This document shows positions 22,143-33,594 of a stretch of DNA of 64,000 nt, one piece after another. This DNA comes from Flaccisagitta enflata (taxonomy: Eukaryota; Chaetognatha; Sagittoidea; Aphragmophora). Each line of letters starts with the position of its first letter. The first letter of the stretch is position 1. Under the pieces are notes generated by a model that was not told where the DNA came from, ran no database searches, and worked only from the letters and a program-made list of their open reading frames with translations. The DNA lies in contig OZ231127.1 of assembly GCA_965153355.1 (NCBI GenBank), forward strand, positions 1,550,001 to 1,614,000. Reading direction: 5' to 3'. Both the position numbers and the translations under genes were made by a program.

Positions 22143-24862
22143 ATGGGCGCAGCAACGATATTGGCATCAATTTGCCTTGTATCTTTCATCATTCGGACTT
22201 CACTTGCTGAAAACAACGTCTCTCAAGGTTTATTTTCAGTGAAGACAAATACATAGCTACCCGAGTCACTTGTGGGTAGATAGGGGACGTGGATAAGGAC
22301 ACCGGAGCATTGGGGCAGAGGGAGTGAGGCCAAAGATCTTAAAAACAAGAAATTCATTGTGACCAATCAACTGACCAACCAACTAGTCGACCAACCAACT
22401 GACCGACAAACCAGTGGACAAATAGGGATGTTGAGTCGCGAAATTTGTCATACCTTTCTTAAATCAATTCAATTCGGGCCACTGTACTATCTTGGAAATT
22501 TTAAGTCTAGTGTGTTTTGTAATATTGTAGCTTCAATATACATGATTTGATAATAAATATTGGTAAACATTGAAGCTGGAAGTCACTAAACCCTTATTGT
22601 CTCGATGGGACTGTTTTTTTTCTGACCATTTAAGGGGTGTGCTGTTTTCATTAAACTTAACAATCTTTGTTTGATTATTTTGATATTAACAAGCTCAAGA
22701 GGACCACAGTCGCGTGCCTCGTCCTTCACACAGTTGCTCTAACACCTCTGACAAAATTAGGCGAACTGGGATCAGAACTTGTTAATAATTGCGTTTTAAT
22801 ATCCAAAACAGAGGTCCAGGTTAAGGATGAAATCAAAACATGTCATTTCCATGAGGGTTTTACAAAAAAAGTTCGAGTTATGTCAATCAAGAGCTGCAAA
22901 TAGCATCGTCAAATGCTATCATGCAAATTCTAGGTTTTCATTAAATTCAATTTTTTTGGTAAAGCCATTTTATTTGACACAGGGTTTTGCGACTTTTTGC
23001 TGCTGCCACTGACTGTATCTTGGTACTGTGGACTCATTTTTGTCCGGTAGCCATACAAGAACCTGAGATTTGATACTTTCTTGTATTTGTAATGGTAAAA
23101 TTAAAAGAAGTTTCTTTTGTCTAACTATCTGAACTTTCCATGTCAAAATCAGCCAAAATCTTTCATTTCATTTTTTGCATATCACTTTCTAGGAGCCGCA
23201 CATTTTCCCGGGTCAAAAATCTGCCCCGGTTTGTGAAAAAAAACTATATTTAAGCTCTCTCTGTGTCAAATTTCAGCCTACTGAATACATTATTTCTGTC
23301 AATTTTGCTCATTTTTCTAGTTCGCTTTATTATGTCAGGGGTGTTAAATCACCAACTATCAACTATAATTACCTATTTCAACTCCAGTACCCCCAAACCA
23401 CCCCTTTTCACCCACACAGTTGCTCTAAATCACCATCTATCAAGTATGATAACCTATCTCAACTCCAGCACCCCCAAACCACTCCTTTCCACCCATGTAG
23501 CTACAACAACAAATATTGACAAAAATGTTACAAAAATGTTAATGTAAATTAGGGCGGTTACCTGGAGGGTCGAATGTGGTTAAATATCAGAACGCCTCAG
23601 CCAACTAACCATACATTCTATGTCCTATTCAGAAAGGAATTGAGGCAAGCGGAGATCATTATCTGGAAAAGAAAACCTGCCCGGCAACACTATTGAGTTT
23701 CAATGGGCGCAAAATTGCTTTCATATACTTTACCATTATGTTGCCGTGCGGGTTTCTTGATCAAATACCGACCTCTGCTTGTATGATTTACTGCCCAAAT
23801 GCCGCTTAGCATGTATGGTTAAATGGCGGAGGAAATTTAGATTTTGAGCCAAATTTACCCTTCAGGTAGCCGCCCTTATGTAAATGTTACAAATAATCCA
23901 AAAATGTTAAACAATATTGAAGAAAGTTAAAAATAATTGAAATGTTTGATTGTAGAAAAGTAAAAAGTTGAAATCTGTTTTAAAAAATGAAAACAAATAC
24001 TTAAAAATGTTGAAAAACGTTGTGTGACAACCCTATGATGCTCCCTAGCAACCGCCAAACGAGCGATATTCTTACAGATCATGTTGTGGGAAAGCTGAAG
24101 CAAATTTCATTTTAAACAATGTTTCCTCAAAAAATCCTCAAAATATTGATACTTTAGTGTTTGCTCTCCAGCAAATATTTTTTGAGCTATGAATTTATAA
24201 AGATTTATTTACAAAAAATCTAAATTGAACCTTTTTTGATTCTTTTATGATTTAAGGTAGGATCATTAAAAGAGTGTACTTAAGTTTGTTTGAGCATGTA
24301 AATACAATAAAATATGTTTATAAGCATAACTGCTCATTTGTGAGGGTGTTTTGGAGCATTTTAGCTCACTTAGCTCATTTAGCTCAATCTTTTTTTCTGA
24401 TTTCATATGTGACAAATAAATGAATTTTTTTATACATGCTTAAGTAAGCAGCTATGAGAAAGCATGTCAGTGAGCAGAGCTGCTTATCTGTGAGCGTGTT
24501 TTAAAGTATTCTAGCTCATTAAGCTCAGTTTTTTCTGATTTTGAATGGGATAAACGTTTTAATTGAGCATGCAAATACAAGAAAATATTTCAATTAGCAT
24601 AGCTGGATATCTAATGTGATTTTGAGTGTTTTAGCTCATCTAGCTCATTTGTTTAATCTTTCTTTGATTTTCATTGCAATCAATACATACAATTGCTCTT
24701 GATTTGATCTAACCAATTAAAAAAAACTACAGGGACTGAAAATAAAATTTTGGTGAAAAGTGATCAATGCTTACAACTTTTTTCCTCACAGCGACAGCCG
24801 CCATTACTGGTATCAGCCTCTTAACTTTATTTGTCTTCCTTTATGCTGTCTACTGTATGTGA
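22143..24862 (+). CDS. Candidate two-exon micro-membrane protein
   Basis: First coding exon 22143 to about 22226: an ATG directly after TTTCTTTTCAG opens a peptide with a classic signal sequence (MGAATILASICLVSFIIRTS, then LA^ENNVSQ). It ends CTCAAG before GTTTAT in phase 1. Terminal exon 24792-24862 follows CTTTTTTCCTCACAG and begins in the complementary phase. It gives TAAITGISLLTLFVFLYAVY, C, M, stop: one transmembrane helix. Together they encode about 52 residues: signal peptide, a few luminal residues, one helix. No family is recognised. Cautions: the GTTTAT donor is weak, extra exons may lie in the 2.6-kb gap (an open frame 22667-22903 encodes a Cys-containing stretch), and the start of the second exon lies inside a segment duplicated at 36240. 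Confidence 0.35.
22245..22430 (-). mobile_element. Degenerate reverse family A copy
   Basis: GTCACTTGTGGGTAGATAGG, TTGGGGCAGAGGGAGTGAGGCC, and CCAACCAACTGACCGACAAACC read in reverse order match the family A tail, middle and GTCGGTTGG array. Confidence 0.55.
23346..23505 (+). repeat. Two-copy ~78-bp tandem repeat
   Basis: AAATCACCAACTATCAACTA...CACACAGTTGCTCT is followed at about 23424 by a diverged second copy AAATCACCATCTATCAAGTA...CACCCATGTAGCT. A related CACACAGTTGCTCTAACACC is at 22727. Confidence 0.75.
23552..23875. mobile_element. PIF/Harbinger-like MITE
   Basis: 324 bp flanked by TTA at 23549-23551 and 23876-23878. The ends GGGCGGTTACCTGGAGGGT and, on the other strand, GGGCGGCTACCTGAAGGGT form a TIR matching at 17 of 19 positions. 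A TTA target site and TIRs starting GGG are characteristic of PIF/Harbinger elements. No transposase frame, so non-autonomous. Confidence 0.82.
24195..24813 (+). repeat. Family E dispersed segment, copy 1
   Basis: About 620 bp shared, diverged, with 35640-36282. Signature words are AAAGATTTATTTAC, GTGAGCAGAGCTGCT, ATTTTAGCTCATCTAGCTCA and CGACAGCCGCCATTACTGGTATCA. AGCTCAYTTAGCTCA words recur within it. Similarity stops at GGTATCA, inside the candidate terminal exon at 24792. Confidence 0.8.
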
Positions 24863-25864
24863 TTACTCTAAAAGAATTATCAAGAATCTTTAGAAATGTT
24901 TAACACAGAAAGTACTCTGGGTGCCCCAGGATTTGACAAATGAGAAGAGAAGGGTCAATCTTATTGACATTTATTACCGCTAGTAAACTGCTATAGAAGT
25001 GAGCAGGTCACTGCACTTTCTATACAGATGGACTCATCTACTATGTATTTTAAAAAGTGATTTTCGCAACAAAACCAGCCTAGATTGATGAGATATATCG
25101 TACTCCAGCAGTAGAAGCCATGTGGAGCAATATGGCCTAAAAATGACTTGTATTAGGTAAAAAGTCATTTTTCTGCTTCTCTGCTGCCTGTTGTTTAGCC
25201 CAGTATATATCTATTCATTTTAACAGTGCGGACAAGATAAAAAGTTTTTGATTATATGTAGGAAACATAAAATCTTTCTTTTTACTCTTGACGCATTTTG
25301 TCACTTAATGCCATTTTTGATCATCTTTGGCGTGTCTTTGAGCTGCTATGGCTGTATGAGCCAGATTTCTTTTCATTACACTTATCCAAGGCTACATCAT
25401 AAGGTGAATCAATGTTCAAGTAAAATTTGATTTATTCTTTTAAAAATCATTTGTATCATTTCTAAGGTCTTTTTTGGCCATTTTGGAGACCTTAGCGGTC
25501 CCATATGGCCTCTGCTGCTTTTGTTTAACCCCAGCCCGCAGCTATACAATCTTTCTATCTCAAATCTTACTGGACATAAGTTGGAAAGGTTCCTTTGACT
25601 TGGAAAATTTTCAAATATTTCCGTAAAATGAGACGTAAATATTTTTCAGGTTCCTCTATCTAAATAGAAACTAAGAAAGAGAAATAAAAACAGTAAAAAT
25701 GAGCTCTTTTTTTGGGACCATGATGCACTAAGGGCAGCTCCAATACAAAGTGCATCCTAGTTACAAAAATAGCCAATCATGTCATATTATGGGTCAAAAT
25801 GATGGGCATAGTCTAGGGGAATATGTTTTCAGGGATAAGAACCTCTGAGGCCCCCTCCAAGGGG
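24863..25864. other. No gene recognised
   Basis: AT-rich DNA with CTGCTGCCTGTTGTTTAGCCCAG and CTCTGCTGCTTTTGTTTAACCCCAG as a diverged pair (25180 and 25512). Nothing coding is supported. Confidence 0.5.
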
Positions 25865-27420
25865 CCCTAAAGGGCTAATTTTGAGCCAAAATAGGGCCGA
25901 AAATGGATTTCTTTCATTTAAGCACAGAATAATAATTACCAGTCTACTAACAAAGCTTTAAATGATAGAAGAGGACTGGAGGAATGTGTTTCTGGGTGAA
26001 ACAATCTCTAAGGCCCCTCCCAGGGGCCCTACAGAGCTATTTTTGAGCCAAAATAGGGGCAAAAAATGGATTTCATCTGTTTAAGCACAGAATAATGATT
26101 ACCTTGCTACTAAGAAAGCTTCAAATGATAAACATGGACTGGAGGAACGTGTTCCTGGGTGGAACAATCTCTGGGGCCCCCTCCCAGGAACCAACAAGTC
26201 ATCCAAGGATCGCACATGGTCAGCGGTACCCGATGCCCTGCTTGGAGTGACATTGAGTATGATATATATGCTAAATGCCTCTAAATGGTTTAATATCCTG
26301 TAGGACAGGTGAAACCATACATCCTGATATGGCATATTTAAGGACTTCAGACATTATTAAATTTTTTTTTTCTTAATTTCTTCTGACCCTGCATGTTATT
26401 AATTATAACTTATCTGAGAGGCTGGATTTAGGCTCAAGAGGCTGGATTTGAGGCCCAAGAGGCCGGGATTTGAGGCCCAAGAGGTTGGATTCGAGGCCTG
26501 AGAGGTTAGATTTGAGGCCTGAGAGGTTGGACGGAGCCTACAAACAGACCGTGGCCCGAGAGGCTGACCCGAGGCCCGAGAAAAACAGACTGAGCCCGAG
26601 CACAGACGGAGGCCCAGGAGGCTGGATTTGATCTGGCATGGCTTGAGCAGCTCGAGGTGTAGGATGCACGCATCACACGTCAGACGGACGAATCGAACAC
26701 TCCCCTGTGTCCTACAGGACATTGGCCCTTTGGGGCCGCTGCCCAAAAAGGGCTATTTTTGAGCCAAAATAGGGCAAAAATGGATTTCTTCCATTTAAGT
26801 ACAGAATAATGATTACCTGGCTACTAACAAAGCTTCAAATGATGAACGTGGACTTGAGGAACTTGTTTCTGGGTGGAACAATCTCTGGGGCCCTCTCCCA
26901 GGGGCCAAAAAGGGCTATTTTTGAGCCAAAATGGGGCTAAAATGGATTTCTTCCATAAAAGCACAGAATAATGATTATCTGGCTACTAATTAAGCTTTAA
27001 ATGATGAACATGGACTGGAGGAACATGTTTCTGGGTAAAACAATCTCTGGGGTCCCCTCCCAAAGACACTTAAGGGCTATTTTTCAGCCAAAATAGGGCA
27101 AAAAATGGATTTCTTCTGTTTAAGCACAGAATAATGATTACCTGGCTACTAAAAAAGTTTGAAATGATGAACATGGTCTGGGGGGGGAACATGTTTCTGG
27201 CCCAAACAATCCCTAGGGCCCCTTCCCAGGAGCCCTTAAGGGCCTTTTTTAAGAAAAATAGTGGCAGAACTGGATTTGTGCAATTTGAATACAAAATATT
27301 AATTTACTTTATAAAGGCATAAAATGATGAACATGGACCAGAGGAACATCTTGTTGGCCAAGGAACCCTGTGGTGCCCCCTTGAGAGCCCCTAAGAACCT
27401 GTCTTCTGGGAAAAGGGGCC
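25865..27420 (+). repeat. ~160-bp tandem array interrupted by a family B insert
   Basis: About six diverged units carry AAGGGCTATTTTTGAGCC, AAATGGATTTCTTCCATTTA, AGCACAGAATAATGATTACC, TGATGAACATGGACTGGAGGAA and GGGGCCCCCTCCCAGG. Unit starts are near 25870, 26033, 26748, 26908, 27072 and 27236. The gap between the second and third units is the insert at about 26188-26747. Confidence 0.85.
26188..26747 (+). mobile_element. Family B element nested in the tandem array
   Basis: Begins near CATGGTCAGCGGTACCCGAT, holds GGCTGGATTTGAGGCCCAAG minisatellite units at 26410-26640, and ends with CCCCTGTGTCCTACAGGACA and TTGGGGCCGCTGCCC. The array monomer resumes immediately after (AAAAAGGGCTATTTTTGAG). 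The two sides of one monomer are separated by this insert, which gives approximate element borders. The stretch 26230-26400 has no other match in the window. Confidence 0.75.
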
Positions 27421-27542
27421 AAGAATGAAAAAGAAATGTGGCTAAAAAAGATTAGTTTTTTACTGAGAATGTTTACCAACTGGGACATATGCTAGCTTCA
27501 TATCATTAAGTGTGGAAAGTGTTGAAACAAGCTTCTGTAAAA

Positions 27543-27720
27543 AACAAGGCCGGCAATCCAGTCGCGGGTGGTTGGCAGGAGCAGTACAGCCAAAAAATCA
27601 AATAGTGGGAATACAAGTGTTTTTAAATACTTTTTGCTTATGTTTGAGTGTGTTTAGAGGTTGAGGTATGGATAGGGGTTGGATGCCCCCACCCACCCGT
27701 TCATAATAATATTGTGACCC
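27543..27720 (-). mobile_element. Family A copy, reverse, rearranged
   Basis: AACAAGGCCGGCAATCCAGTCGCGGGTGG and GGCAGGAGCAG are the reverse family A end. Downstream GGATGCCCCCACCCACCCG is in the forward sense, so two partial copies appear joined tail to tail. Confidence 0.65.
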
Positions 27721-29341
27721 TACATTATTTATCATACTTGTATATTCTTCTGTTGGTTGCATCCAACATTGTTTCAGTGTCAATTAATTGATGGGTCTTT
27801 TGGTTGTTCAATCAGTCAGTCTGTTTGTAGGTGACTATCTATTTATCCTCTCTCCATCCATCTGTCTCTGTCTGCACATCTGTCCATCTATCCCTCCATC
27901 CTGCAGTATTGTTTTTTTTCTATTCCATGATATTTCTCAAAAAGAAATTATTCAAAAGGAGTTTTTTCCTTTCTTGTGCAAAAAGAATCATTGAAAATTG
28001 TTAAAATAACAAAAATTGCGAAAATCGCAAAAATTGCGAGTTTTTTTCTTGGAAAAAATAATTTGTTTTTTGAATATCTCCTAAGTCCAGTAAAAGCCAA
28101 CCTTGAATTTTTTTGTGGATGCTTAGTATGTTGTAGGGATTGTTTGAAGACCTTAAAAACAGGTGGCAAGGGGGTGGCCAGGGTTTTTTTTTATGCATGT
28201 TAGTATCTGGGTCACCCCTCGCTTTAGTATATCCTTTGTTAGCATCCCAACTTGGGGACCCTATACCGCGCCAAAAAATAGCTCTAATTAAAACAATAAA
28301 AGTACCTACATATCACCCAAGTCATGTATTTTCTGCAAAAAAAAAATTCCAGACAGATTTGAGAAATTGAAATTTTTGACCCCTGACCCCTGACCACCCT
28401 CAAAATGAGCGATTACTGAAATTATATCTGAGAATCTGGGGTTGACTCAGAGTGACTTGGTGGATTATTCTCAGTTAGTGGGAAAAATCTTGATTTAAGA
28501 CTATGGATGTTATGAGCATTTTACAATAGGAAGATCAGATAGCTGTGAGGAATGAAGTGGCGTTCAACGCAGATATCTGGTACTCTTTCTTATCACTTGC
28601 ACATTTCATAAATAACTGACAATTATAGGTTTTTCTTGCTGTTGGTTTGTATCTGATGAGTTGCTCTTTGGTAAGGGTTGAGATGGATTTTGATAATTCT
28701 AAGGATAGTAGTGAGGGGTGCGCATTAAACTCCATTAAGAGCTCCCAAGGCTCTTGTCCTTATTTTCTGGTTTAATGTTGTCTGATGTAATGTTGTCCAC
28801 TGTCACATAGGGGGGGGGTAGTTCCCGATGGCTTAGAGGTTTTTTGGGCCAAACAAGTTGATTGACAAAAAAAAACTAAATCTCATTTTGGACATGTCTG
28901 TCAGAACGAATCTCTGCTGCTAATGGTCTATTCATCTGCTGGTCCGCCTGTCTGTCAGGTCCATCCGTCCGTATGTCTGTTACGCAAAGGCAAATTCCAT
29001 AAGTTGTTGTTTTTAATACTTTTGTAAGATCCTTATGTTATCAAATGATCAAATCCAACATGTTTTTGAGAGCTTCTTTACTGATAAGTTGTTTCTGCTT
29101 GTCTGTTCTTCATCAGTTTCATGATATGTCACATGATTACTACACCGACACTTGCCCGAAGCAGCGTTGTTCTGCACATTGTTTCAAACAATTTTAATTT
29201 TTAATGACAATGCTTTTAAAGAAAAATGGTATGACAAATGAAGAAGAAAAAGAAGAAAAATTTAAAACCAGTCAGATACACAAGCGAGTCACATGGTTAA
29301 TCATCACCAACCAACAGACCATTAGCGAGACCAACAGACTG
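27721..29341. other. No gene recognised
   Basis: Contains a Ser/Pro/Cys-type CATCTGTC run at 27855-27900, an AAAATTGCGAAAATCGC tandem at 28008-28040, a G9 run at 28809 and a GTCCGCCTGTCTGTCAGG patch at 28940-28975. A 66-codon - strand frame (28735-28535) has even amino-acid usage but no recognised domain or start support. Confidence 0.45.
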
Positions 29342-29376
29342 ACAGAGTGTTAGTCGCGTGCACGCGACTAAAAAAA
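29342..29376 (-). mobile_element. Isolated family A hairpin terminus (reverse)
   Basis: TTAGTCGCGTGCACGCGACTAAAAAA is the self-complementary start motif in reverse, preceded by CAACAGACTGACAGAG array remnants. The rest of the element is missing nearby. Confidence 0.7.
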
Positions 29377-30179
29377 GGGCGTGGGGACAAAATGCATATG
29401 TTCTTTTGACGCATCAGCCACATACATTATAAACATACTGTGCAGCAACAGAAAAATTCCGAAAACTTGTTTTGCTTATTACAGCAATCAAAAGCTTGAT
29501 CAATAAAAATTATATTCATTAGAAAGATCTTTGAAAAATCTTTCTAATGCTACCTGCTGGCATTCAGTTTTGTTCGTTTGAGAATGGTATAGATTTAAAC
29601 ATGGACTCAACACGGAAAAAGCATTGTCTTTAGTCATGAATCACTAATAGCTTCAGCTTGTATTAATTACTGGCTGTCTGTCTGTCTGCTGTTGGTCTGT
29701 CAATCCTTTTGAAAATATAATATAATGTTTCTCTTAAAGGCTATTAATACAAGTTAAATGTAATTTATAGTACTCCTGGCAATTATATAATTTTAAAAAT
29801 TTTAAAAATTATATGCAAATATAGTATTTATAATCAGTATCATATAGTTTTCAGAAAAAGTTACTTGGGACTATAAATTGAGGTAATTGGTAGGTATTAT
29901 AGAAAAAATGGGTAATTAAAAGATTATAGATAATTTATGGTACTTATCGCACTGTACTATAGGTATTACACAGGTATGTTTTAGGTAAATGTGGTAATAT
30001 AGAAGATATTACTTAGATATCTTCATTATCTTTTTTACCTTAATCACCTTAATCACCTAATTACCTAATTGTACTCCACTGCTCCTTTAATTATCTAATT
30101 ATCTCATTAACACGCGACTATTAATATTTGCTGACTTGTTATTAATACCTTTGTCTCAACTTTTCTAATAATGCAATTC
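29377..30179. other. AT-rich DNA with TAATTACCT-type words
   Basis: 29880-30110 holds GGTAATTGGTAGGTATTATAG and TACCTAATTACCTAATTG words resembling the 13-14 kb minisatellite core, then AACACGCGACTATTAATATT at 30111, a family A-like fragment. No gene seen. Confidence 0.5.
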
Positions 30180-30440
30180 AGGTTTGTCACAGCTACTTGA
30201 TATCCATGAGCAAATTAAAGAGCTTCAAATTTTCTTCAAAATGGCGCCAAGAACAGATTTTTTACTCAATGCGTTTAGTTTCTATGTTAAAACAATCAAA
30301 AAACATGAAAATTCTGTGGTGAATTCTTAAATTCCTGACAATCTGTCTTCATTCCAATGCCATATCTAAACTGATAAAGCTAAGACAACCAGCAACGTCT
30401 CATTTGAAAGATCTTTCGCAGAGCTTCAAAACGGTTACCA
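30180..30440 (+). repeat. Family C repeat, forward copy
   Basis: Shares GAGCTTCAAATTTTCTTCAA, AATGGCGCCA and AGACAACCAGCAACGTCTCA with 35160-35545, where it is in inverse orientation. Confidence 0.75.
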
Positions 30441-30689
30441 ATTTTCCTTGATTTTTTTTCATTGCTTGGGTGTTAAATACTGACAAACATGTTGTCCAGA
30501 ATTTTCTGTCACTACTGTTACACAATCAGGAACCAGTGGCTGTCGCCCAGCATGTGAATTGCAGGTACAATCGAAAACATGCTCAGTGAAAGAGCATTTA
30601 TTTCTGGACAAACAATAGAAAAACAAAAATGGTATGAACCAAAAATCTGGACCAGACCCCGTTTGGTGAGGGGAAAATGGCCAAACAAA

Positions 30690-30980
30690 TTCATATTAGA
30701 GACAAATCCTGATATGAGGGAAAGATTGCATGTGAAACAAAACCCAATATGAGGGAAATACAGCATGTGAAAAAAAACAATATTAGGAAAAGATGGTGTG
30801 TGAAACAAAACCCATTTTGAGGGAAAAACGGCATGTGAAACAAAACCCAATATAAATAAAAGACGGTATGTGAATCAAAGACAATACGAGGAAAAGACAG
30901 CTCGTGGAACAAATCCCAATATAAAGGAGACACTGTGTGTGAAATAAATCCCAATTTGAGGGAAAAACGGTTGGACAGAC
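30690..30980 (+). repeat. ~35-bp minisatellite
   Basis: About eight units of GAGGGAAAAACGGCATGTG plus AAACAAAACCCAATAT, mutually diverged. The - strand frames of 102-110 codons are translations of this repeat. Confidence 0.85.
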
Positions 30981-31019
30981 ACAGGTTGCTAAGACTCAAC
31001 TCTTAGACAAGCAACAAGC

Positions 31020-31395
31020 CCACAGACGGAATTGATAGCCGCCCACAGGCCGCAGTGGGACCGCTATGCAGGCGGCAGTGAGGAAGTGAGGCCGCCTCAG
31101 ACCTCAATTAAGCCCTTGAGAGCTCAGATCAGCTTTCCAGACCTCATATCTGCCCTCAAGACCGCAAATCCGCCCCTCAGGTCTCAAATCAACTCTTCAG
31201 GCCTCAAGTTTGTCATCTAGGCCTCAAGCCTGCCCCCCAAACCTCAAATATACTCTTTTGGACTAAATCCTGCCATCCCGACTGCAAATCCACCTCAGGA
31301 CGTCTCGAAATTCACCCCTGTGTCCTTCATGACATTGGCCCTTTATCAGTCCAAGTAGGGCATTGGGTACCGCTGACCATGTGTGGTCCTTGGAT
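31020..31395 (+). mobile_element. Family B element, degenerate
   Basis: CCTCAAATCTGCCCTCAAGAC-type units (31085-31290), then CACCCCTGTGTCCTTCATGA, CATTGGCCCTTTAT, and GGGCATTGGGTACCGCTGAC ending CCTTGGATGACTAG. Confidence 0.72.
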
Positions 31396-31489
31396 GACTA
31401 GTTTTCCATGATGGTTGGATCAAAAATCATCTGTATTCTGCCATACCACTTGGATAAAATAATATGAGATATAGTCATGACTATTTTTA

Positions 31490-32590
31490 GAATAAACATT
31501 TTGAAAGATTTTCAAACAATCTTTCATTCTAGACCTATCCCAGGTCTGTATCTCAAATGCTTTAGGAGCTAGAGCTCTTCAAAGAGAAGCACTATTTTGC
31601 TAAAATGCACTGTTATCATAGGGATTGCAAAACTGAAATACAGGGTGATCAAACTCAACTGGCAAAAAGTATTAAGCTTGTACTCCTATATGCATTATCT
31701 TACTAATCTGAAATCAATTGTTTTTTGAAGTACTACATTTGAAATCTTTTATATAAAAATCTTATAGGTCTAAGATGAATAGTTTGCCCACTGCATCAAT
31801 TTTAGGAATAACAAGTATTTACACTTATAGCTTAATGAATGTTGCTTTTAACACCATGATTTTTTTTAGTTGATTTTTTTTAATTGACTCAATTTCTAAT
31901 GTCAGATTGGTCTCAAATGAAGCATAATTTGAATTTTTATCATATGAGACCACTATTGCATCAGTGGGAGCAGTTCAAACAAAAATCACATTGAATGAAA
32001 AGGATTTATTGACCCACAGTTGAAATTACTTGTCCTACTTCAAATTGATGTTGGGAGCAAACTATTCATCTCAGACTTTGGATAGAAAAAATGTCAAACA
32101 TAGTACTTTAAGAGACAAATGATTCCAGATTAGTGAAATGATGCATCTAGGAGTAAGAGCCAAATACTTTTTGCCAGTTGAGATTGATCACCCTGTGGGC
32201 AATGTTTTTAGTCGCGTGCTATGCGACTCTACAACCCACTTTGTCGGTCCGTCTGTTGGTCCATCGGTCTGTCCGTTGGTCGGTCGGTCCGTCACACTTT
32301 ACTTATTTTTGTTTTTGCGGTCTTTGGCCTCACTGCTCCTGCCCAAATGATTAAGTGACCTCAAATACAGCCCCTGCCCACCCAAGCGCTTGGGGTAGCC
32401 GTGTATCCGGCCTTGTTATTTGAACTTATGCCATTTCTAAACAAAAAAGAAAAAATAGCAATACCAGATTGGCGCCAAATGAAAGTACAATCAAAGGGCT
32501 TAATAATGATCTAAGATTTTCTATATTTTTTTGAAGGTTTATTGGCTAAATTGACCATTTTAAAGTGCGTCTTTTTTTTATCCGCGTGGT
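31490..32590 (+). repeat. Family D segment with nested family A element
   Basis: The words AAGATTTTCAAACAATCTTTCATTCTAGACC and GTCTGTATCTCAAATGCTTTAGGAG recur, diverged, at 50440-50640 and 59110-59340. It ends GTGCGTCTTTTTTTTATCCG, CGTGG before a TA where a mariner-like element is inserted. A family A copy (32205-32416) interrupts it, with start TTTTTAGTCGCGTGCTATGCG, a GTCGGTCC array, and end GTAGCCGTGTATCCGGCC. Confidence 0.65.
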
Positions 32591-32591
32591 A

Positions 32592-33483
32592 ACAGGTGGT
32601 CAAAAAAAAGTGACTTTTTCATTTTCTTATATCTTCTGTAAAAAAATGTTTAGAGTAGAACTTATTCTTTTGTCAATAAGATATGGTGCAGAAGAATTTT
32701 TTTTTTCATTTTAATGATTTTTGTACATTTTCTGTATATTTCAAACTATTCACAATAAACTGATCTTGATTTTGTACCAAGTTGATTTTTACCAATAATT
32801 TTCTATGAAACGGTTTTAATTTTTATAAAGATTCACTATTTATAGTTAAGGATGACTCAAAAACTGAAAATAAAGACCTAAGAAAAATTATAGAAATACA
32901 AAAATATAACAAAACAAAAAATCCTTCTAGAAAAGTTCTTTTCTTTTATACTCAAATCTCTAAAGCCAAAGCCTGGAGGCTTATGAATATTTGTATTTGT
33001 TTCAGTTAGGATCTTATAAACATATTTGTTTCTTAAAAACCACTGATTATCTATAGTATGACTGATTTATGCAAACATTTTACTGTTTTATATTTATATA
33101 ATGATTTGTTTTAAAAAATTGAAAAAAAAATAGATTTTCTAAACACATTACTTCATTTTCAAAATATTATTTTCATAAAAAAGATTCAAACTTATTGGAA
33201 AAAATTCTAGCTTAGTCACTTTTTAGTCCCGTTTACGCGACTGTACACCCGGCTTTGCCCATCCGTTGGTCGGTCAGTCGGTCTGTTGGTTGGTTGGTCA
33301 GTCGGTCGGTCAGTCAGTTGGTCGGTCGGTCCCTTTACCTTTTTTATCAATTTTATTTCTTTAAGTCATTTGAATTCTTTTAGGCTATAGTAAGTCATTC
33401 TAAGTCATTCTAAGTCATTCCAAGTCAATCTGTAAGTCTTGCACGCGACTTTAAGGTGTTGGCCTTGTTTTTTGACCACCCGT
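32592..33483. mobile_element. Mariner/Tc1-like TIR element, 892 bp, TA flanks
   Basis: The left end ACAGGTGGTCAAAAAA and, on the other strand, the right end ACGGGTGGTCAAAAAA match at 15 of 16 positions. TA is present at 32590-32591 and 33484-33485. A related locus at 59405-59440 (GTGCGGCTTTTTTTTCTATT, CGCGTAGTAACCC) has the same left flank without the element, which suggests an unoccupied relative. No transposase frame is present; a family A variant 2 copy lies near its right end. Confidence 0.7.
33223..33466 (+). mobile_element. Family A variant 2
   Basis: Starts TTTTTAGTCCCGTTTACGCG, continues ACTGTACACCCGGCTTTGCCC, a GTCGGTTGG-type array, then CTATAGTAAGTCATTCTAAG decamer-like tandems, and ends GTAAGTCTTGCACGCGACTT with GTGTTGGCCTTGTT. 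It shares its start and final GGCCTTGTT with variant 1 but replaces the CCCCTGCCCACCCG tail with a second CACGCGACTT motif. Confidence 0.82.
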
Positions 33484-33594
33484 TATTAGGTTGTTTTGAC
33501 CAACTATTTTGCTTAATGGAGTAGAAAGGTTATAAAATGAAAACAAACCCTAATTTTAGAATAAAAACAACCTTATCTCATGATAAAAGCCTCT

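Noticed and set aside
22667-22903. 78-codon frame with four Cys as a middle exon of the micro-membrane protein candidate
   Set aside because: Its likely acceptor (TTAACAAG) lacks a pyrimidine tract, it ends in its own stop, and its phase does not match the strong donor choice of the first exon.
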